From KK5 sp034043675 (GTDB lineage Bacteria; Pseudomonadota; Gammaproteobacteria; Burkholderiales; Burkholderiaceae_C), in NCBI RefSeq assembly GCF_034043675.1, contig NZ_JAXCLA010000005.1:248001-312000 (forward strand): DNA of 64,000 bases. The letters are read 5' to 3'. A model generated the notes under the pieces. That model had not been told where the DNA came from. It saw only the letters and a list, made by a program, of their open reading frames with translations, and ran no database searches. Positions 34,716-42,895 of the stretch are shown piece after piece (position 1 is the stretch's first letter; every line of letters begins with the position of its first letter). The position numbers and the translations under genes are program-made.

Positions 34716-37700
34716 TTGAAGCACTTGCACTTGCAATGGCAGGCAGCCCTGGCCATTGCCTCTCGTTCTGTAATGGTGGCCATCCTCTGCGCCGCCCTTT
34801 CCGCCTGCGGAGGCGGTGGGGGAGGAAGCAGCGCCACGGAGCCAAGTCTGGCGATAGCCTCTCAGCCAGCCGATGTGTCAGTGACGGTAGGCACCACTGC
34901 TACTTTTCGCATCGCGCTGACCGGCAGCGGCAACATTCAGTGGCAGACCTTCTCGAACAATACATGGGTCGACATTGGTGGCGCCAACGGGGTCGAACTG
35001 AATCTCAACAATCCTTCTGCAGCAGACGACGGCCGTCAGTTCAGGGCCACTATTCGGGCCACTGGAGCAAGCGCGTACAGCCTGACAAGTTCCATCGTGA
35101 CCTTGAAAGTAAAGAGCACAGACGTCGCGCCGAGCATCACAGCACAACCTGCAGACCTGACGCTCCGCCAAGGACAGTCCGGTAGCATTTCGGTCACCGC
35201 TACCGGGACGTCACTTTCGTACGTTTGGCAAGTCAGTCGCGACGGGCTGACGTGGAATCAGTTGCCCGCCGCGATCGACGCAAATCTAGTCTTCAACTTG
35301 GCCTCAACGCGAGACAGCGGCCAGATCTTTCGCGTCGTAATTTCCAACGCACTCGGCAGCCAGATCAGCCGCAGCGTGACGTTGAGCGTCTTGCCTGCAC
35401 TTCAAGCACCCTCTTTCACCTCGAGTCCGGTAGATCAGACCGTGACCACGGCACAGACTGCGGTCTTCACAGCCACCTGCTTCGGTGAACCGCTGCCCAA
35501 TCTGCAATGGCAATCCAGCATCGATGGGCAGCAATGGATCGACCTTCCTTCAGAAACTCGCGCTACTCTGGTGCTGAACAACGTAGGAATTTCCGACAAC
35601 GGACGCTACGTGCGCGCGGTAGCCAGCAACTCGGAGGGCACGACAATCAGCTCCGTTGCCCGCCTCGTTGTAAACGAGATTCCGGCAGCCCCCTATTTCC
35701 GGTCGGAGCCGGCTGACGCCATCTCTATCCTACCCAACGCCGTCGAGCTCGCCTCGAGCGTCAGTGGAGCGCCTGCACCAAACTATCAATGGCAAGTCAG
35801 CTCCGACCAAGGGGCCAGCTTTACCAACATCAACGGCGCGACAGCGGCAACATTGCGACTCGCATCGACATCTGCTGACGACGATGGCAAGCTATTCCGC
35901 CTAGTCGCGTCCAATGAACTGGGAACTGTGATCAGCAGAGCGGCCCACCTCTCCGTCCAATCTGTTCCGCAAATCCTGGTCCAACCCGCTGATGCAACGG
36001 GTGGCATGTTCAATCTCGCTCTAGGTAGCGAAGCGACAGTCGCTATCAGCGCCAGCGGTGGCAGCCTTCAGTACACCTGGCAGGTCAGTACCGATGGCGG
36101 AAGCACCTTTTCGGATTTCATCTCAGGAAACTCGCAACTGAGTTGGTACCCCAAGGAGGAATGCTGGGTCCGCGTACGTGTCAGCAACGCGGCGGGTGTC
36201 GTTTATAGCCAAATTGCCCACATCAAGAAAGCGAATTGGAAATTTCTCTCTCCTAGCTTCACGGGCCTGCCATTGTCCGACGTTGCATGGCTGGATGACA
36301 ACGTGGTGGTGGCGGTGGGACGCGACGATCTCGCGATTCGAAGCACCGACGCCGGATTGACGTGGAATGTTGTCAAGCAATCATTGATCTATGCCGCGGG
36401 CCCTGCATTCGTCGTCGCGATTGACGATCACACCTTGATTGGGACCGGTCTCGGTGGTGTATCCCGGAGCACGGATGCGGGCCTGACTTGGTCCTACAAG
36501 CCCGTCCCGATGCGCGACCCCAGCAGCACGTTTGTGGGCAGGGCTTCTTTCCGAAACGCATCGATCGGCATGGCCGTGATAGACGGCGGCGGACTACTCC
36601 GGACCGTGGACGGCGGGGACAACTGGACCCTAGTGGACTTCCCGCTCGCCAATGGAGAGCGCCTGGTAGATATTGCCCTGCGCGGCCAATTGGGTGTGAT
36701 GCTCAGTAACCAGCGTGCGTGGCGCAGCACAGATGGCGGAGCGACCTGGACAGCAACCGGAACCAACGCGCTGGGATCAGAAAATGCGCAAGTCACGTTT
36801 GTCGACGACTCGACCGTAATGGTGTCGGCCACCCTTGTACAACGCAGCATCGACGGCGGGCAGACTTGGTTCTCTGTCAACCTCGCGCCTGATGCGAGCT
36901 CAGACCTGAATCGATCCGCGGTGCACTTCCTTGTCAACGGCCGCGATGGTATTACGCAAGACGGCCGGTACCGAAGCACGGATGGTGGCCAGAGTTGGGT
37001 CGATCAGCATGTATCGGCAGTCGTGGCGTATGGCACAAAACTGAGTCCATCGGGCGTCGCCATTGCCGTGGGTTGGCGCGGTGAGATCACGCGCAGCGCG
37101 GATCTGGGGTTGAGTTGGACGATACAGGACCGCAGCATTCCTGTCCTCAGAGAGCCTAACTGGCAAGGTGTGGCGTTCACCTCCGATGGTATCGGCCTAA
37201 TCTCCGGCTTCGCATATAACAGCGGCAATGGCCTGTCGCGAATGGTACGTAGCACTGACGGCGGCAACAGTTGGTTGAGTGTCGACGTCTCGAATCTTCC
37301 GAATACCGAACTCCGCAGCATTGCATTTGCCGATAGACAGGTGGCCGTTGTGGTGGGAGCCGGCCTGCTAGCAAGGTCATCTGACAGTGGCCAGCATTGG
37401 TCGGCGATTACCAACGTTCCCCTCTGGAGCGATCCGACCGCGATCGCATTTGCGGATTCGAATACAGGTTTTGTTCTATCCGAGCGATGCTTGTGGCGAA
37501 GCAATGATGGTGGCATTACTTGGACAGAAGCCCTGGCCTATCCAGTCATCGGGACCAACCCGATAGGCTATTTTGTCAGCCTTGCCGTCCGCGACAAGCT
37601 GGCGCTCGTAGCAGGTACCTTGGGCATACTCCGTAGCACGGACGGAGGTTTGACCTGGACTGTTGTGCCCGGTACGCCAGCGGGTTATGTCTCGGCCATT

Positions 37701-38030
37701 GCCTGGATCGACTCGCATTCCGCCCTGGCAACTATCTCCAATGTGGTCTATCGGAGCAACGATTCCGGCTTGACCTGGACTCGGCTGTTCGAGTTCGAAC
37801 TTGGAGTTCCTATGCCCAGTAGCATCTCCTTCTCGAGCGACGGCAAGCTTGGATTCATCGCCACCATGATGACAATTTATCGAACATCAGACGGTGGTCT
37901 GACCTGGCAGCCCGATTGGAGCGAGCTTTGGTTTGGAGGAGGAGATTTTCGAACCATCACACCCATAACGGCAACCAGCGCCATCGTTGTCGGCGACGGA
38001 GGCCTGGTTGCGGTCGGCACAGGCTATTGA
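34716..38030 (+). CDS. Large lipoprotein with Ig-like domains and Asp-box (BNR) repeats
   Basis: A 1104-residue predicted surface lipoprotein. TTG 34716 is chosen because AAGGGAG lies 5 bases upstream; it gives a signal ending in lipobox Leu-Ser-Ala-Cys (Cys31) followed by six Gly. Residues about 42-505 form five Ig-like repeats of about 90 residues, each with a central Trp-Gln (WQVS/WQSS). From about 510 to the end there are 13 Asp-box motifs of the form Arg-Ser-x-Asp-x-Gly-x-x-Trp, typical of beta-propellers in sialidases, Vps10 and Ycf48/HCF136-like proteins. No sialidase catalytic residues are apparent, so it is probably a binding or scaffold protein. Base composition is clearly AT-richer than neighbours (36241-36300 holds 32 G+C of 60), suggesting transfer. 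It stands alone, with no operon partners. Confidence 0.87.
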   Translation: MKHLHLQWQAALAIASRSVMVAILCAALSACGGGGGGSSATEPSLAIASQPADVSVTVGTTATFRIALTGSGNIQWQTFSNNTWVDIGGANGVELNLNNPSAADDGRQFRATIRATGASAYSLTSSIVTLKVKSTDVAPSITAQPADLTLRQGQSGSISVTATGTSLSYVWQVSRDGLTWNQLPAAIDANLVFNLASTRDSGQIFRVVISNALGSQISRSVTLSVLPALQAPSFTSSPVDQTVTTAQTAVFTATCFGEPLPNLQWQSSIDGQQWIDLPSETRATLVLNNVGISDNGRYVRAVASNSEGTTISSVARLVVNEIPAAPYFRSEPADAISILPNAVELASSVSGAPAPNYQWQVSSDQGASFTNINGATAATLRLASTSADDDGKLFRLVASNELGTVISRAAHLSVQSVPQILVQPADATGGMFNLALGSEATVAISASGGSLQYTWQVSTDGGSTFSDFISGNSQLSWYPKEECWVRVRVSNAAGVVYSQIAHIKKANWKFLSPSFTGLPLSDVAWLDDNVVVAVGRDDLAIRSTDAGLTWNVVKQSLIYAAGPAFVVAIDDHTLIGTGLGGVSRSTDAGLTWSYKPVPMRDPSSTFVGRASFRNASIGMAVIDGGGLLRTVDGGDNWTLVDFPLANGERLVDIALRGQLGVMLSNQRAWRSTDGGATWTATGTNALGSENAQVTFVDDSTVMVSATLVQRSIDGGQTWFSVNLAPDASSDLNRSAVHFLVNGRDGITQDGRYRSTDGGQSWVDQHVSAVVAYGTKLSPSGVAIAVGWRGEITRSADLGLSWTIQDRSIPVLREPNWQGVAFTSDGIGLISGFAYNSGNGLSRMVRSTDGGNSWLSVDVSNLPNTELRSIAFADRQVAVVVGAGLLARSSDSGQHWSAITNVPLWSDPTAIAFADSNTGFVLSERCLWRSNDGGITWTEALAYPVIGTNPIGYFVSLAVRDKLALVAGTLGILRSTDGGLTWTVVPGTPAGYVSAIAWIDSHSALATISNVVYRSNDSGLTWTRLFEFELGVPMPSSISFSSDGKLGFIATMMTIYRTSDGGLTWQPDWSELWFGGGDFRTITPITATSAIVVGDGGLVAVGTGY

Positions 38031-38075
38031 ACACGAGAGAATGGCTCCTGCCTTGCGGACAGTTGCGGATCGGAG

Positions 38076-38768
38076 TCAACTCCTCCTGAACACCAAGTCC
38101 CAGACCCCGTGGCCCAGCTTGATGCCGCGGTTCTCGAACTTGGTCAGCGGCCGGTAGGCCGGCTTCTCGGCGTAACCCGCGGCGGTGTTCTCCAGCAGCG
38201 GCTCGGCGCTCAGCACTTCCAGCATCTGCTGGGCGTAGGGTTCCCAGTCGGTCGCGCAGTGCAGGTAGCCGCCGGGCTTGATGTGCTTCACCAGCTTGGC
38301 CACGAACTCGGGCTGGATCAGCCGGCGCTTGTTGTGCTTCTTCTTGTGCCAGGGATCGGGGAAGTAGATGTGGACGCCAGCCAGCGAGTCGGGCGCGATC
38401 ATCTGCTCCAGCACCTCGACGGCGTCGTGCTGGAAGATGCGGATGTTGCCGATCTGCTGCTCGTCGATCAGCTTCAGGAGCGCGCCGACGCCGGGGCCGT
38501 GCACCTCGCAGCCGATGAAGTCGTGGTTCGACAGGGTCTTGGCGATCTGGGCGGTGGCGCCGCCCATGCCGAAACCGATCTCGAAAACAACCGGTGCCTC
38601 GCGGCCGAACACGGCGGCAGGGTCGAGCCGTTCGCCGGCCTTGAAGGGCAGCACGAAGCGCGGGCCCAGTTCGGCCAGCGCGCGGATCTGGCCCGTGCCC
38701 ATGCGGCCGGCGCGGACGACAAAGCTCTTGATGCCGCGGCGCGGTGGTTCTACTTCTTTTTCACTCAT
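38076..38768 (-). CDS. trmB: tRNA (guanosine(46)-N7)-methyltransferase
   Basis: The 230-residue enzyme methylates N7 of G46 in the tRNA variable loop using SAM. TrmB marks are clear: Phe-Glu-Ile-Gly-Phe-Gly-Met-Gly (SAM motif I), Gly-Cys-Glu-Val-His-Gly-Pro-Gly-Val-Gly, and the signature Tyr-Phe-Pro-Asp-Pro-Trp-His-Lys-Lys-Lys-His. The C-terminus has Thr-Lys-Phe-Glu-Asn-Arg-Gly. ATG 38768 lies 4 bases after the deoC stop; an ATG at 38807 inside deoC is also possible. It is the last gene of the nucleoside salvage unit. Confidence 0.95.
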   Translation of the reverse strand: MSEKEVEPPRRGIKSFVVRAGRMGTGQIRALAELGPRFVLPFKAGERLDPAAVFGREAPVVFEIGFGMGGATAQIAKTLSNHDFIGCEVHGPGVGALLKLIDEQQIGNIRIFQHDAVEVLEQMIAPDSLAGVHIYFPDPWHKKKHNKRRLIQPEFVAKLVKHIKPGGYLHCATDWEPYAQQMLEVLSAEPLLENTAAGYAEKPAYRPLTKFENRGIKLGHGVWDLVFRRS

Positions 38769-38772
38769 GGGA

Positions 38773-39543
38773 TCAATAACTGCCAGGTTCGACGGAGCCG
38801 GCGCCACCGCCGAGCACCGCCTCGATATCGTTCAACAGCCCGCTGGCGCCGATCCGCAGGCGGCGCGGGTTCAGCGCGGCCTCACCCAGCCACGCCTCGG
38901 CCAGTTGCAGGTATTCGCGCGCATCGGCCACCGTACGGATGCCGCCGGAGGCCTTGAAGCCGGCGTGGCGCATGCCGCTGGCTTCGATCGTCTTGAGCAT
39001 GACGCCCGCCGCCTGCAGCGTGGCCGACACCGGCGTCTTGCCGGTACTGGTCTTGACGAAGTCGGCGCCGGCGGCCAATGCCATCCGCGTCGCCTCGGCC
39101 ACCAGCTCGGCCGTCTTCAGCTCGCCGCTCTCGATGATGACCTTCAGCACCAGCGGCCGGCTGGCCTCGCGCACCTCGGACAGGAACTCGGCCACCTCGT
39201 CGCGGCGCCCTTCCATCAAGGCGCGATAAGGCAGCACGACGTCGACCTCGTCGCCGCCGCCCAGCGCGATCAGCTCGATGTCGGCGACCGCACGCGTCAG
39301 GTCCACCTCGCCCTCAGGGAAGTTGGCGACCGCCGCCACGCGGATGCCGGCCGGCAGCGCCGCCCTCGCCTGCGCGACGAAGCGCGGCCAGACGCAGACG
39401 GCGGCGACCGGGCCGTGCGCCGTTTGCGCGCGGCGGCACAGCGCCTCGATGTCGGCAGCGGTGTCGGCGTCGTTCAGGCTCGTCAGGTCCAGGCAGGCCA
39501 GGGCCAGCCGGGCGGCGTCATGCAAGGTCCTGTTGTTGTTCAC
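38773..39543 (-). CDS. deoC: Deoxyribose-phosphate aldolase
   Basis: The 256-residue aldolase splits 2-deoxyribose 5-phosphate into acetaldehyde and glyceraldehyde 3-phosphate, feeding deoxynucleoside carbon into glycolysis. Key residues are visible: Asp in Asp-Glu-Val-Asp-Val-Val, the first Lys in Leu-Lys-Val-Ile-Ile-Glu, the Schiff-base Lys in Phe-Val-Lys-Thr-Ser-Thr-Gly-Lys, and Lys in Gly-Phe-Lys-Ala-Ser-Gly-Gly-Ile-Arg. This is the longer E. coli-like class. The start is GTG 39543, overlapping the phosphorylase stop (GTGA). It follows cytidine deaminase and nucleoside phosphorylase, completing a salvage route. Confidence 0.95.
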   Translation of the reverse strand: MNNNRTLHDAARLALACLDLTSLNDADTAADIEALCRRAQTAHGPVAAVCVWPRFVAQARAALPAGIRVAAVANFPEGEVDLTRAVADIELIALGGGDEVDVVLPYRALMEGRRDEVAEFLSEVREASRPLVLKVIIESGELKTAELVAEATRMALAAGADFVKTSTGKTPVSATLQAAGVMLKTIEASGMRHAGFKASGGIRTVADAREYLQLAEAWLGEAALNPRRLRIGASGLLNDIEAVLGGGAGSVEPGSY

Positions 39544-40385
39544 TTCAGCGATTCGAGATCGGCCAGGCTCGCCACCACCGCACCCAGGAAGGACGCAGCG
39601 CGCTCGCTGGACGCTGCCGCCTGCTGCAAGGTCAGCGCATGGGTCAGCGCCTCGGCGGAGAGGCCGGCGGCCATATTGGTCATCAGCGCAATGCCCAGCA
39701 CGCGCAGGCCGGCGTGGCGCGCCAGGATGGTGTCGGGCACCGTGCTCATGCCGACGGCGTCGGCGCCCCAGGCGGCGAACATGCGGATCTCGGCCGGCGT
39801 CTCGAATTGCGGGCCCAGCGCCCAGACGTAGACGCCCTCGGTCAGCACCATGTTCTGCGCGCGGGCGACCTGCATCGCCTGGCGGCGGAGTTCGGCGTCA
39901 TAGGCCGCGCTCATGTCGACGAAGCGCTCGCTGCCGGGCTCGCCCACCAGCGGCGATCGCTGTGGTGCGTTGATGTGGTCGGAGATCAGCATCAGCGCGC
40001 CCGGCGGGTTGTGCGCGCGCAGCGAGCCGGAGGCATTCGTCTGCACCAGCGCCTTGACGCCCCAGCGCGCCAGCGTGCGCAGCGCGCCGGCCATGCCGGT
40101 GCAGTCGCCGGTCTCGTAGGTGTGGGCGCGGCCGCGCAGCATCACCACCGCTTGCGCGCCGATCGTGCCGACAACGAGCTCGCCGACGTGGCCTTCCACC
40201 CGTGGTTGCGGGAAGGCCGGCAGCTCGCTGTAGGCCAGATGCTTGGCGCCCTGCACCTGCGCGACGGCGCCGGCCCAGCCGGAGCCGAGCACCACGGCCA
40301 CGGCCGGTGCGGTATCGCCGAACTGCGCACGCAGCTTGGCCAGGCTCAGTTCGATCTGCGCTTCGAGGGTCTTGTGGTCGATCAT
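39540..40385 (-). CDS. Purine-nucleoside phosphorylase (trimeric, PunA/XapA type)
   Basis: The 281-residue enzyme phosphorolyses purine (deoxy)nucleosides to free base and (deoxy)ribose 1-phosphate. Trimeric NP-I features are visible: Val-Leu-Gly-Ser-Gly-Trp, the phosphate loop Arg-Gly-Arg-Ala-His-Thr-Tyr-Glu, Gln-Thr-Asn-Ala-Ser-Gly-Ser-Leu, Ser-Asp-His-Ile-Asn, the purine-binding Gly-Pro-Gln-Phe-Glu-Thr-Pro-Ala-Glu, and Met-Thr-Asn-Met-Ala-Ala-Gly. The loop residue after Thr-Asn-Met is Ala rather than the Asn of the purine-specific mammalian type, so base preference is uncertain. ATG 40385 overlaps the cytidine deaminase stop (ATGA). Confidence 0.93.
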   Translation of the reverse strand: MIDHKTLEAQIELSLAKLRAQFGDTAPAVAVVLGSGWAGAVAQVQGAKHLAYSELPAFPQPRVEGHVGELVVGTIGAQAVVMLRGRAHTYETGDCTGMAGALRTLARWGVKALVQTNASGSLRAHNPPGALMLISDHINAPQRSPLVGEPGSERFVDMSAAYDAELRRQAMQVARAQNMVLTEGVYVWALGPQFETPAEIRMFAAWGADAVGMSTVPDTILARHAGLRVLGIALMTNMAAGLSAEALTHALTLQQAAASSERAASFLGAVVASLADLESLK

Positions 40386-40825
40386 GTTGTTGTCGTCTTG
40401 TTGTTCAGGTGCAGGTTCAGATGATCCGGGCCGAAGCTGTGCGGCAGCAGTTCCTCCAGCGTCCATTCGCTGCGGATGCCGCCCGGGTCGCCGGCGATGA
40501 CGCGCAGGCCGGGGCCGGCGAATTCGCGCAGCTTCTGGCGGCAGCCGCCGCAGGGGGTGATCAGGTCGGGGCCGGGGCCGGTGACCAGCACGGCCACGGC
40601 ACGCTTGCCGCCGGCCATCACCATCGCACCGAGTGCGATGGCCTCGGCGCACAGACCCTGCGGGTAGGCAGCGTTCTCGATGTTGGCACCGGCGTGGATG
40701 CGGCCCTGCTCGTCGAGGATGGCCGCGCCCACGGCATAGCCCGAATAGGGCGAATGCGAGTGCTTGCGGGCCGCCAGCGATGCCTGCAGCAAGGCCTGGT
40801 CGGCGGGGTCCATCACCGCACCCAT
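40382..40825 (-). CDS. cdd: Cytidine deaminase
   Basis: The 147-residue zinc enzyme deaminates (deoxy)cytidine to (deoxy)uridine. The zinc and proton-shuttle motifs are Cys-Ala-Glu-Ala (catalytic Glu) and Pro-Cys-Gly-Gly-Cys, and the N-terminal substrate loop is Ser-Pro-Tyr-Ser. The size fits the small tetrameric type. ATG 40825 shares a base with the upstream permease stop (TGATG); ATG 40813 is an alternative. It lies between transport and phosphorylase genes, so imported cytidine can be processed at once. Confidence 0.95.
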   Translation of the reverse strand: MGAVMDPADQALLQASLAARKHSHSPYSGYAVGAAILDEQGRIHAGANIENAAYPQGLCAEAIALGAMVMAGGKRAVAVLVTGPGPDLITPCGGCRQKLREFAGPGLRVIAGDPGGIRSEWTLEELLPHSFGPDHLNLHLNNKTTTT

Positions 40826-41799
40826 CACCGCTCCTTCACGTAGGGGCGGCCCAGCGCCTTGGGCGCATGCGCCCGGCCGATGAAGCCGGCCAGCAGCACG
40901 ACGGTCAGCAGATAGGGCAAGGCCTGGATCAGTTGCACCGGTACTTCTCCCCCGCCAAGGGATGCGGGCAGCGAGACGCCCTGCAGGCGGATCGCCACCG
41001 CATCGAGAAAGCCGAACAGCAGACAGGCCAGCATCGTCGGCAGCGGCTTCCACTTGCCGAAGATCATCGCTGCCAGCGCGATGTAGCCGCGACCTGCCGT
41101 CATGTTCGGGCTGAAGTTGGCATTCTGCGCCAGCACCAGGTAGCTGCCGGCCAGGCCACAGAGAAGCCCGTTGATCAGCAGGGCCGCATAACGCAGCCGG
41201 CCGACGGACACGCCGGCCGCATCCACCATCGCCGGGTTCTCGCCAACGGCGCGCAGTCGCAGGCCCGGCCGCGTGCGCTCCAGCAGGAACCAGATGCCGG
41301 CCACCGCCGCGAAGGCGACGAAGACCAGGATGTTGTGGCTCAACAGGCCATGGCCCAGCACCGATTGGAGCCAGTGGCCCGCCTCGGGCTCGGCGAAGGC
41401 CGGCACCAGGCCCTCCAGGCGCACCGAGGCGTCGACCGGCGGCGTCTGCCCGCCCTGCGCGAACCAGGCGATGCCCAGCACCACGGTGAGGCCCGCGGCC
41501 ACCATGTTCAGCGCGATGCCGGAGACGACCTGGTCGCCGCGGTGCGTGACGCAGGCGAAGCCATGGATCAACGAGAAGATGCAGGCCACCAGCACACCGG
41601 CCGCGAGGCCGATGCCGGCCGAATGGCCGAGGCTGGCAGCACTGCCGCAGGCGAAGGCGGCCGCGAGCATCTTGCCCTCCAGGCCTATGTCGATCACGCC
41701 CGAGCGCTCGCTCACGAGGCCCGCCAGCGCGCAGAACAGCAGCGGCGTCGTCACCCGCAGCGTCGAGGCCAGCACAGAGCCGATCAGGATCTCATCCAC
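40825..41799 (-). CDS. ABC transporter permease, nucleoside/simple sugar type (second permease)
   Basis: A 324-residue membrane protein of the BPD_transp_2 family with about 9-10 helices. It starts DEILIGSVLASTLRVTTPLLFCAL and contains the family phrase Gly-Val-Ile-Asp-Ile-Gly-Leu-Glu-Gly-Lys-Met (residues about 36-46) and later LRAVGENPAMVDAAG. This matches the NupQ/YufQ permease of BMP-dependent nucleoside importers. The start is GTG 41799, overlapping the preceding permease by 8 bases. With the first permease, ATPase and BMP protein it forms one importer. Confidence 0.94.
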   Translation of the reverse strand: MDEILIGSVLASTLRVTTPLLFCALAGLVSERSGVIDIGLEGKMLAAAFACGSAASLGHSAGIGLAAGVLVACIFSLIHGFACVTHRGDQVVSGIALNMVAAGLTVVLGIAWFAQGGQTPPVDASVRLEGLVPAFAEPEAGHWLQSVLGHGLLSHNILVFVAFAAVAGIWFLLERTRPGLRLRAVGENPAMVDAAGVSVGRLRYAALLINGLLCGLAGSYLVLAQNANFSPNMTAGRGYIALAAMIFGKWKPLPTMLACLLFGFLDAVAIRLQGVSLPASLGGGEVPVQLIQALPYLLTVVLLAGFIGRAHAPKALGRPYVKER

Positions 41800-42895
41800 G
41801 TTTCACAGCTCCATACAGCTTCGCGAACATCGGCGCGCTGACCGTTGCCATCGCTCCGGCGAACAGCACGATCAGGCCCTGCGCCGTCACAACCATCTCG
41901 CGGCTGAAGCCCGGCATGTCGAAGGACACCTCGACGCCGCCCTGGTACAGCACGCCGAACAGCAACGAGGCCAGCACGATGCCGACCGGATGGTTGCGCC
42001 CCATCAACGCGACGGCGATGCCGGTGAAGCCGGCACCGGCCACGAAGTCCAAGGTCAGCTTGCCCTGCACGCCGGAGATCTCGTTGACGCCCACCAGGCC
42101 CGCCAGCGCGCCGGACAGGCCCATCGCCACCAGCACCTGCACGCGCGGATTCATGCCCGCGTAGTGCGCCGCCCGGGGCGCGCTGCCGACGGCCCGCAGC
42201 GCATAGCCCGCCCGGCTCTTCCACAGGAACCAGTGGACGAAGACGCAGGCGGCCAAGGCCAGCAGGAGGCTCAGGTTCAAGGGGGAAGACGGCAGCTCGA
42301 CGCCGAACCACTTCAGCGCCAGCTCATGCAGCGCCGGCATCCGCGCCGAATCGGCGAAGGCCGCGCTCTCCACGGCCATGATGCCCTTGGGCCGCAGCCA
42401 GTTGACCAGCAGGTAGACGTTCAGCGTGGCGGAGAGGAAGTTGAACATGATCGTCGTGATCACGATGTGGCTGCCGCGCCAGGCCTGCAAGTAGGCCGGC
42501 ACCGCCGCCCAGGCCATGCCGAACAGCGCTGCGGCCACGACCACCAGCGGCAGCATCAGCCAGGCCGGCAGGTGCGGCCCGAGCCACAGCCCGGCCAGCG
42601 CCACGCCGAGGCCACCGAAGGTCGCCTGCCCCTCTCCGCCGATATTGAACAGCCCGCCCTTGGCCGCCACCGCCACGGCCAGGCCGGTGAAGATGAAGGT
42701 GGTGGCGTAGTACAGCGTGTAGCCGATGCCGCGCAGGCTGCCTAAAGCGCCGGGCACCAGCACCGACAGCGCCTGCCACGGGCTCTGACCGATCGCCAGC
42801 ACCACGAGCCCCGTCACGAACAACGCGACGAGCAGGTTCCACAACGGCAAGAGGCCGATGTCGATCCATTTTGGAAGTACCACAGGCTGGCTCAT
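41792..42895 (-). CDS. ABC transporter permease, nucleoside/simple sugar type (first permease)
   Basis: A 367-residue membrane protein with about ten helices. The phrase Lys-Gly-Gly-Leu-Phe-Asn-Ile-Gly-Gly-Glu-Gly-Gln (residues about 82-93) is the hallmark of NupP/YufP-type permeases. It contains ALRAVGSAPRAAHYAGM in the cytoplasmic coupling region. ATG 42895 (MSQPVV) overlaps the ATPase stop (ATGA); the 31 extra residues possible upstream are a mirror of the ATPase end. It partners the second permease. Confidence 0.94.
   Translation of the reverse strand: MSQPVVLPKWIDIGLLPLWNLLVALFVTGLVVLAIGQSPWQALSVLVPGALGSLRGIGYTLYYATTFIFTGLAVAVAAKGGLFNIGGEGQATFGGLGVALAGLWLGPHLPAWLMLPLVVVAAALFGMAWAAVPAYLQAWRGSHIVITTIMFNFLSATLNVYLLVNWLRPKGIMAVESAAFADSARMPALHELALKWFGVELPSSPLNLSLLLALAACVFVHWFLWKSRAGYALRAVGSAPRAAHYAGMNPRVQVLVAMGLSGALAGLVGVNEISGVQGKLTLDFVAGAGFTGIAVALMGRNHPVGIVLASLLFGVLYQGGVEVSFDMPGFSREMVVTAQGLIVLFAGAMATVSAPMFAKLYGAVKRG

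Noticed and set aside
39540..40652. 370-codon version of the nucleoside phosphorylase
   Set aside because: The first 89 codons are Arg/Gly-rich and lie over cytidine deaminase; the ATG at 40385 overlaps the deaminase stop and fits the family length.
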